NCBI RefSeq assembly: GCF_025766255.1
Contig: NW_026516751.1
Span: 124,001 to 188,000 of the forward strand
Length of the DNA: 64,000 bases
Origin: Zychaea mexicana
Lineage: Eukaryota; Mucoromycota; Mucoromycetes; Mucorales; Lichtheimiaceae
Direction: 5' to 3'
Under the pieces are notes generated by a model that worked only from the letters and a program-made list of their open reading frames with translations, did no database searches and had not been told where the DNA came from. Positions within the stretch are counted from its first letter, which is position 1, and every line of letters starts with the position of its first letter. This document shows positions 59,287 through 64,000 of this stretch, in pieces. Both the position numbers and the translations under genes were made by a program.

Positions 59287-60582
59287 ATGCATTGTATCAC
59301 CTATATGATTGTAGCGTTCATACCGTCCTTCGTCTTTTCGTTGGCAGCTCTTCCCGTCGACCGCCCGAGCTCTCTACAGCAGTTCATCTTGACATTGTTA
59401 TACATTGTCAACCTTGCCATTCCGCCGTACTATGCCGGCACGTTTCCACTAACATGGGGCATGATCACCAGTGTATGGACTTGGGCGAATGGACTCAAGA
59501 TGGCTGTATGGTTATTCTGCATGCCGCAAGAAGAACGACAGAAACGACCGTTTTTCGGTACCCTGTTTTACTGGCGTGAGCGAACAGTTCCAGGAACTAC
59601 AGGAGCGACAAAAACGACAAAGACAACAAAAGCGGCAAAAACAGCAGCAGAGACGAAAGAACAAGCAGTAGTGGCACAACCTAAAAATAAAAAGGTTGTT
59701 GAGGTGGTCGAACCTGACGATAAGTTGAAGAAACAAAAACAACGCGACCTGTCCGTATCAACGACCGTTGCCAAGTTTCTGCGGGACCAGTTTCTTTTCG
59801 ACACGTTCGACATTATCATCACCAAAATGGACGGCCAGCAGCAATCAATTGCAGTCTTTGACCAAGCCGTTCGGATGCTATTGTTCCAAGCACCAAAGTC
59901 GTCCATGGCATGGTCAAGCATCGCCTCCAGTTTCAGCTTGTGCACTCTGTTCTCCATCTACCTACAACTCCAGCTGCAGGTCACTTATTCGATATTTGTG
60001 GTTGTTTTCAGCTTGGCGCACTGGATCTTACCGTTTTTGGGCATCAAGGCACAATGGATACGTACTGTAGAGGTGTATTTGGAGCAGGCGAGCGATATGC
60101 CGCCAGCTTTTGACTCGCCATGGGAGGCTACAAGTTTGAGGGACTATTGGAGTAATCGTTGGCACCAGTTTTATAACTCTTGCTTTGTGCGGCTTGCCTA
60201 CCTACCGTTGCGACGTCTTTGCGGTAACGTCAAAATCTTGCGTCGAACGATCCCGGTATGGGGCGTCTTTGCTTTATCAGGAATCATGCACGAGTATTTC
60301 TTGTTTTGCACAACTGGCTCAGCTGTGTATTGGCATGGTGGCGCAGGTGGATGGCAGATGTTGTTCTTTATGCTGCAGCCCATTGGTATCCAGATTGGAG
60401 ATACGGTTTTTCGACCTGGCTGGCCAGGACGCTTGTGGGCAATCGGATGGATGATCATGTTGTCGCATCTGTTTGTCATTCCGTATTTTCTCAGTAGTTA
60501 TTTTGAAGTCGTTCAAATACGCATTTTACCAGTCGTTTTCAAATCTTTGTACACAGTATACCGATCGATGATCAGCATTTAG
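59287..60582 (+). CDS. Wax-synthase-like membrane acyltransferase (MBOAT-related), intronless
   Basis: A single 431-residue open frame starts at the first ATG after a CA-rich leader. It has about eight hydrophobic segments. The C-terminal domain shows SLRDYWSNRWHQFYNSCFVRLAYLPL, the (F/Y)W-x2-RWH signature of the wax-synthase domain, and later WGVFALSGIMHEYFLF with the conserved His of SG-x-x-HE. Such proteins transfer acyl groups onto alcohols (wax or sterol esters) in the ER and occur in several copies in many fungi; the substrate here is unknown. Between the second membrane helix region and the catalytic part lies a charged Thr/Lys/Ala-rich insert (about residues 104-155) that is probably cytosolic and disordered. 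Lack of introns contrasts with the intron-rich neighbours. Confidence 0.88.
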   Translation: MHCITYMIVAFIPSFVFSLAALPVDRPSSLQQFILTLLYIVNLAIPPYYAGTFPLTWGMITSVWTWANGLKMAVWLFCMPQEERQKRPFFGTLFYWRERTVPGTTGATKTTKTTKAAKTAAETKEQAVVAQPKNKKVVEVVEPDDKLKKQKQRDLSVSTTVAKFLRDQFLFDTFDIIITKMDGQQQSIAVFDQAVRMLLFQAPKSSMAWSSIASSFSLCTLFSIYLQLQLQVTYSIFVVVFSLAHWILPFLGIKAQWIRTVEVYLEQASDMPPAFDSPWEATSLRDYWSNRWHQFYNSCFVRLAYLPLRRLCGNVKILRRTIPVWGVFALSGIMHEYFLFCTTGSAVYWHGGAGGWQMLFFMLQPIGIQIGDTVFRPGWPGRLWAIGWMIMLSHLFVIPYFLSSYFEVVQIRILPVVFKSLYTVYRSMISI

Positions 60583-61976
60583 GGGGGCCATCGTAATACC
60601 ATTATCTCCCGTTATCACTAGACTCGTCATCCTGCCCACAACACAGCGCATGTTCCTGTGTCACTCCATCCTATGCATCGCTGGGCAATAGATAGATCAT
60701 CCTTTATTTATTGAAAAAACATAGAATTTTATTTTAAAACATGTGTTTGTTCATATTGCTGCGTTATACTGTATTATGTGCTGTACAGGGCAGATAGTAG
60801 GTGACAACTTTAATGATATTGTGCTATGTGGATCGAGGAACTCTGGGAATTACATGTATATACGTATTAAAAGTAAGCATGTCAAATGGGACTAGCTCTA
60901 CGTAGTCTTGATTCTTACTATATGCACTGCAGTATGTTCAAGCAGTTCTTAGATGAATTCAATGAAGCAAATTCTGAGACTATACGTATATTAAACGTAC
61001 ATATTCGTAAAAAAAGGTATCTCGTTCTTGAACGAGGTTGCATATTTTCTTCCTAATTTTGCACCATCTCTAATTAGGCTTAGCTGATACTTGTTTGAAC
61101 AATTACTATAAGACGCTCTAAGTACGCCCATTTTTTATGTCGTTCTCGCACATCCATTGTATACAGTATACAGCAACAGCGACATATATGGCTCAAATGC
61201 GAATTATTATACGCTTTCGATGCTGCTGCACATGATGCACGAAGAAATTCCAAGCCGCCTGTGTCTATGTTTCTGTTTGTTTGTACAAACTGAGCTAAAA
61301 GCGAACTGGTATGCATGCTAATTTTGGTCGATCCCCTCTTTTTCTTGATCCCATTTTGTCAATAGTAAACTGCGTAATTACATCTTTCTGCTAGAGCAAT
61401 AATAAATTTTAGTAATGATGATGGCATTAATCGGAAACAGACACTCCTCATAATTAAGCGTGATAATGATATAGTCTTTGGCTCCCAAATATTTTTCAGA
61501 CAAATAGGTGCACCTATATGCGTAAATGACATGATGTGTGCTTATTAGATAGAGTAGCAAAAAGGCTTCCTGAACAAAATAATCATCTCTTTCTAGCAAA
61601 ATCATCCTGTAAACGCCTTCTGCCTCTCGAGCAACAATATACGAGATGATCGTGGCTGCTGTTGTTGCCTTTTGATGGTGTCTGGTATCGGAGAAAGAAG
61701 CCGGGAATTTACAAGATAGAAAGTAGTAGCCTTTTTATATGCACCTCTTATGCATATTTACGAAATACGACTCTGGTTCTAGATGCATGTATCATTATGT
61801 ATGGATACACACTTCAAGGGTGTGTCTACCCTAATTGTTTTCATTTGTTTATTGAGTGCCCGAGTAGAGAAGACTATTAATGTTGCATTCGGCCTTGGCG
61901 TTCCGTTTCTCTTCTTTTGTCCTTTTCTTCCCATTCCACATTTTCGTAACGCTGCTACTATCGCCTGGATAACATC
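60583..61976. other. Spacer, no supported gene
   Basis: AT-rich sequence between two plus-strand genes. Short frames only (61080-61316, 61378-61605 on minus), without motifs. Confidence 0.5.
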
Positions 61977-63187
61977 ATGACAACAACGTTGCCCTCAGAT
62001 CTCTCACCTCCAGCGCCCGCACCGCCACCTCCGAAGCATGCTCCAACAACTTATTACATGGCACCAGAACATGCAGCATGGGAACAGCAGTCGCCTATTG
62101 AAACTTCAGGTATATATTTCGGCATCACAAAAAAGACCGTGCTTTTAAGAATTGACACTGACGGGCTTTTACGTTTGAAAAAAAGAAAAGGGAGGAGGGT
62201 ATGGACAACCTTACGCTGCTGAAGAAGGAACAGCAGCGCCAGCAACATCTAAACAGCAACCACCGAAACGACCGCCATTAACAGAACGGAATCGATGTGT
62301 ACGATGGCTTTGTTGTGCCTGCTGTCTGCCTGTTTGGGCACGGTGGATCGTATGGTTCATTATTATTGCAATCATCATTCTCATCATCATATTTGCAGCA
62401 TTACTGGCTACATTCACCATGCCAACGATGGATTTTGCAGGCGTGACAAGCTCACCTACCAACCAGTCAGAAGTTTCGTACGATGGTCATGTGCTTAGCT
62501 TCAATTTTGGACTAATAATACATGTACAGAATCCCAACGTGCTTGGCATCGATTTGTCGCAGATCAATGCAACCGTACGTAGCAAATTATATCTGGAATC
62601 TAACTATATTCTCTTGCATGAGCGCGCACTTGCGTGGGCTTCAATCGTCTGTTTCTGAGGAAGCCTTATCAACTATTTATGTTTATTTGATAACATCACC
62701 ATTATTCACCTATCAATTTTCTATGTATATGCAGGCATACTATCCTGACAATTCAAGCCCTAATGGCAAGTTGGCGCTGGGTGGAGGCTATATGGATCAT
62801 CATTATGTGGAATCGAACAGTAACGCCAACTTTACGTTCCCTTTTGCGATTAATTACGATCCATTTTCAGCATCGCACACCACTATTTTAAACGTGCTGA
62901 TTGATAAATGTGGATTGACGGGTGGAGAAGCTCAAGACTTGACGGTGGACTATACAATCAATCTAGCTGCCAAAGTCCTGTTTGTAAAGGTGCATCCAAC
63001 GATATCATCTTCGGCAACGTTTAAGTGTCCGCTTACAGAGGTACAAGAAACCAGAGTACTCATAGTTCTGGTCGGGTAGAGTGATATAAAGAGAAAACTA
63101 AACGGCCTTTCTTAATGTGTTTTATAGGATCAAGGACTACCGGGATTTGGTGGTGGATCATCATCGTTGGGCGGAATGCTTGGATAA
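61977..63187 (+). CDS. LEA-2-like (NDR1/HIN1-type) single-pass membrane protein, 4 exons
   Basis: Exons 61977-62109, 62198-62574, 62735-63040 and 63128-63187 give 291 residues. The cytosolic N-terminus is Pro-rich (SPPAPAPPPPKH, QQPPKRPPLTER) and ends in a Cys/Trp-rich, probably palmitoylated stretch (CVRWLCCACCLPVW). One membrane helix follows (IVWFIIIAIIILIIIFAALLATF). The outer part is a beta-rich LEA-2 domain: SYDGHVLSFNFGLIIHVQNPNVLGIDLSQINAT, an extended YYPDNSSPNGKLALGGG region, ANFTFPFAINYDP, and DLTVDYTINLAAKVLFV. The domain is linked to stress and membrane functions in plants and occurs in fungi without a fixed role. The last exon adds a Gly/Ser tail. Exon 2 uses a purine-rich acceptor (GAGGAG|GG), which is the least certain junction. 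Confidence 0.82.
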
Positions 63188-63821
63188 GCAATGTGTTTAT
63201 ACGTATTACATAATGCTTACCCACCTCTCAATTTTTGTACAAGTACACGTTTTATAGCCCTCATCATCTTTCTATTGTAAATTTTCCAAAAACTCTAATT
63301 TCATCTAACATAAAAAATGTATGCTTCAACTAAACACATCTTAGTCTGTAGCCGAAAGGAAATTCTGCCCATTTTGTCAGTAATTTTTGTTTCCCTTATG
63401 TGTGGGAGTCCTATCATTATTAAATGGTAAGAGAAAGTTCTGTTTGAGATATAAAAAGCTTCGAGATTGAGGTATATTCACACGATAAACTTAGATTGGA
63501 GTTTTGAGTATGATCGCACACATGATAATCAGCGTCTGTATGTCGGCCAGCGATCGACATGCAAAAGGAATTTCGATTATGACCAGTAGTGGTTCCTGGG
63601 ACGATTTTGGCGTTTTCGTTTAAGAATTGTGTCATATTGATAGTACATGATCTAGGCTAGACATCTGTTGAAATCGATAATAGATGTAGTAAGGATTAAA
63701 GTAAGATAGCGAAGCCCAGATCAGTGAATACGGTATGCCTTTCGTATCTTGTACATGCCTTTTTTTTACGTCGCCGTTGCTTAACGGTTGGACACTGTGA
63801 TGTGCTAACACACTTATTGCA
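63188..63821. other. Spacer at right end
   Basis: The 3' end of the LEA-2-like gene and AT-rich sequence; no supported gene. Confidence 0.5.
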
Positions 63822-64000
63822 GCAATATTGTTCTACGCATCGGACAACTATGCTTTTTCTTGCTTTCTATACAATGGTCATGCTTCCATTGTCGGTCAAC
63901 AAGTACAAAAGCCTGTTATGCTTAGTGGATTCATGCATATCATTGACGAAGAATCTTCTCCATCGCCTGAGTTCTGTGGGGAATACCTCTTCATTGGTGG
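63822..64000 (+). CDS. Possible internal exon of a gene running off the right edge
   Basis: After an acceptor-like TTATTGCAG (ending about 63821) one frame stays open to the window edge, with protein-like composition: LFYASDNYAFSCFLYNGHA, then KPVMLSGFMHIIDEE and EFCGEYLFIGG. A stop lies just upstream in that frame, so it would have to be a spliced exon. I do not recognise the family and no first exon can be identified within the window. Low confidence. Confidence 0.35.

Overview
This window is nuclear DNA from a filamentous fungus. An early-diverging lineage, most likely Mucoromycota (Lichtheimia/Absidia/Rhizopus type), fits best. The genes carry many short GT-AG introns: up to 16 in one gene, usually 50-110 bases, although a few reach 200-300. 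Housekeeping genes lie head-to-head or tail-to-tail with long AT-rich spacers. Decayed Ty3-type and LINE-type retroelements and an LEA-2-type membrane protein fit the same picture. The species call is inference; no rRNA or marker gene is present. All gene models were spliced by hand, and each complete one closes to a multiple of three with a single terminal stop.

Left part (1-27000): a decayed zinc alcohol dehydrogenase pseudogene; DPH2 (diphthamide synthesis, 11 exons); a homeodomain transcription factor with poly-Ala/Gln/His tracts; on the minus strand the exosome nuclease DIS3/RRP44 (17 exons) and the Golgi PI4P-binding adaptor VPS74/GOLPH3; then on the plus strand a divergent PMT-family O-mannosyltransferase (10 exons) and the sterol C8 isomerase ERG2. 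VPS74 and the PMT are divergently transcribed across about 1 kb. This is notable because Vps74 retains glycosyltransferases in the Golgi, although PMTs act in the ER, so a functional link is not implied.

Middle (27000-47500): mitochondrial ribosomal protein uL13m converges tail-to-tail on RPB6. Then come a membrane-anchored GH9 endoglucanase-like protein, 3-hydroxyisobutyryl-CoA hydrolase (valine catabolism), an unrecognised two-exon 462-residue protein on the minus strand, a pogo/Tigger-like MITE, an EGLN-like 2-oxoglutarate oxygenase and an alpha-arrestin-like protein.

Right part (47500-64000): MET6 methionine synthase with strongly biased codons, a decayed Ty3/gypsy element, an allantoate-permease-type MFS transporter (minus), a decayed LINE fragment (minus), an intronless wax-synthase-like membrane protein, an LEA-2-like membrane protein and a possible exon running off the right edge.

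I see no operon, CRISPR array, phage or tRNA/rRNA gene. The best leads are protein-level oddities: a PMT homologue lacking both conserved loop-1 aspartates, a GH9 protein whose catalytic-base Asp is Asn, an HIBCH with Asp replaced by Glu at a substrate-contact position, and the unrecognised 462-residue protein.
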